Shown one piece after another: positions 63,406-64,000 of a stretch of DNA of 64,000 nucleotides. The notes beneath the pieces are model-generated. The model was not told the origin of the DNA, ran no database searches, and worked only from the letters and a program-made list of their open reading frames with translations. The position numbers were made by a program, and so were the translations under genes. Positions within the stretch are counted from its first letter, which is position 1. Every line of letters begins with the position of its first letter. Source of the stretch: Ipomoea triloba (taxonomy: Eukaryota; Streptophyta; Magnoliopsida; Solanales; Convolvulaceae); NCBI RefSeq assembly GCF_003576645.1, contig NC_044920.1, forward strand, positions 21,843,132-21,907,131, in the 5' to 3' direction.

Positions 63406-64000
63406 ACAAATGCTTAACTCTGATGATAAATAAGAGTATAATATGAGACTAATTTACAATTTTTGAGATAACTAGAGGATCAAATTAATATTAAAATAAA
63501 TAATTGAAAGACAGAAACCAGATTGATGAAACCATAACAATTTGAAGAAAAACAAAGAAGTGATTTTCCCTATACTTAAACCTTACAAAACATTCTTTGC
63601 TGCAGAGTTAATCAAACAAAAACGGGTGACACAAGCTGTTGATGAAACAAAAATGGGTATAACACAGAAAAAACAAATGAATAGCACAGGGAATATAAAT
63701 AACTGATCTTCAAGTTTTAATGAAACTGTACACAGGAATTAGGAGTTCCAAATAAAAAACAAACTTGCAAACAGTACTTTCCAATTCTAAAGGTGAAGGG
63801 TTTAGACAGTTATGAACCAAATACACGACCCCCCTCAACCATAGAAACCACAAAATGTTCACCGACAGAAGAAAAAAAATTTCATCAAGGCAGTTAATTA
63901 AAACGCCCTTCAGCATCCAAACAAAATACTAGACTATAAAGATGAAGCACATTGACCTCACTTCATTCTAGATACAACCAATGGTGTATGCTATGCTGCC
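63406..64000. other. Unassigned end of window
   Basis: No coding region recognised. The 68-codon minus frame at 63710-63916 has no recognisable domain. This could be a 3' UTR of a gene lying beyond the window. Confidence 0.35.

Overview
This window is nuclear DNA from a flowering plant, probably a eudicot. The evidence is GT-AG spliced genes, a chloroplast-targeted photosystem II assembly factor, plant-type cytosolic ribosomal protein genes with telo-box and site II promoter motifs, L1-type LINEs ending in an RNase H domain, tRNA-derived SINEs and many MITEs. I cannot name the genus from sequence alone. Four host genes are well supported: LPA2 (+, 2 exons, 19755-23645), an EXORDIUM-like gene (-, single exon, 28759-29769), RPS20/uS10 (-, 3 exons, 44971-46527) and RPS13/uS15 (-, 5 exons, 59407-61556).

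Layout: 1-923 is repeat-like flank. 924-17912 is a roughly 17 kb satellite array with a ~169 bp monomer in two alternating subtypes, longer ~2.9 kb segment duplications, and SINE insertions. 18.4-19.6 kb is a ~111 bp minisatellite inside a GGACC/GGTCC-ended element that abuts the LPA2 promoter. LPA2 has a 3.3 kb intron carrying a SINE and a Tourist-like MITE. 24-28.7 kb is AT-rich intergenic DNA with a foldback MITE. The EXORDIUM-like gene follows, with a TIR element containing a 79 bp palindromic minisatellite about 220 bp upstream. 35-38 kb holds a cluster of foldback elements, two with exact 9 bp target duplications. 38.6-38.9 kb holds a promoter-like block with no recognised gene. A Tourist-like MITE lies at 40.0-40.5 kb. 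RPS20 is followed by a deleted LINE (47990-49748), a near full-length LINE (50456-57444) and RPS13. The last 2.4 kb carries SINEs, one nested in another with an exact 22 bp target duplication.

The assembly has visible problems. Three single-N positions (16941, 32488, 54214) are each followed by a restart of sequence already present just before the N, which is the signature of unmerged overlapping contig ends. Short stuttered tandem copies occur in the LINE and the satellite. In the LINE the second contig copy lacks one of the stutters, so some small tandem repeats here are probably artefacts. There are also N gaps at 2680-2692, 41151-41795 and 57888-58102.

I see no operon-like or novel multi-gene system. 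The host genes are ordinary single-copy plant genes that share no pathway, except that both ribosomal protein genes carry the same promoter grammar. The more interesting material is repeat biology: the satellite's higher-order structure, minisatellites growing inside MITEs, the LINE ORF1/ORF2 ATGA overlap, and a deleted LINE that still has a perfect target-site duplication.
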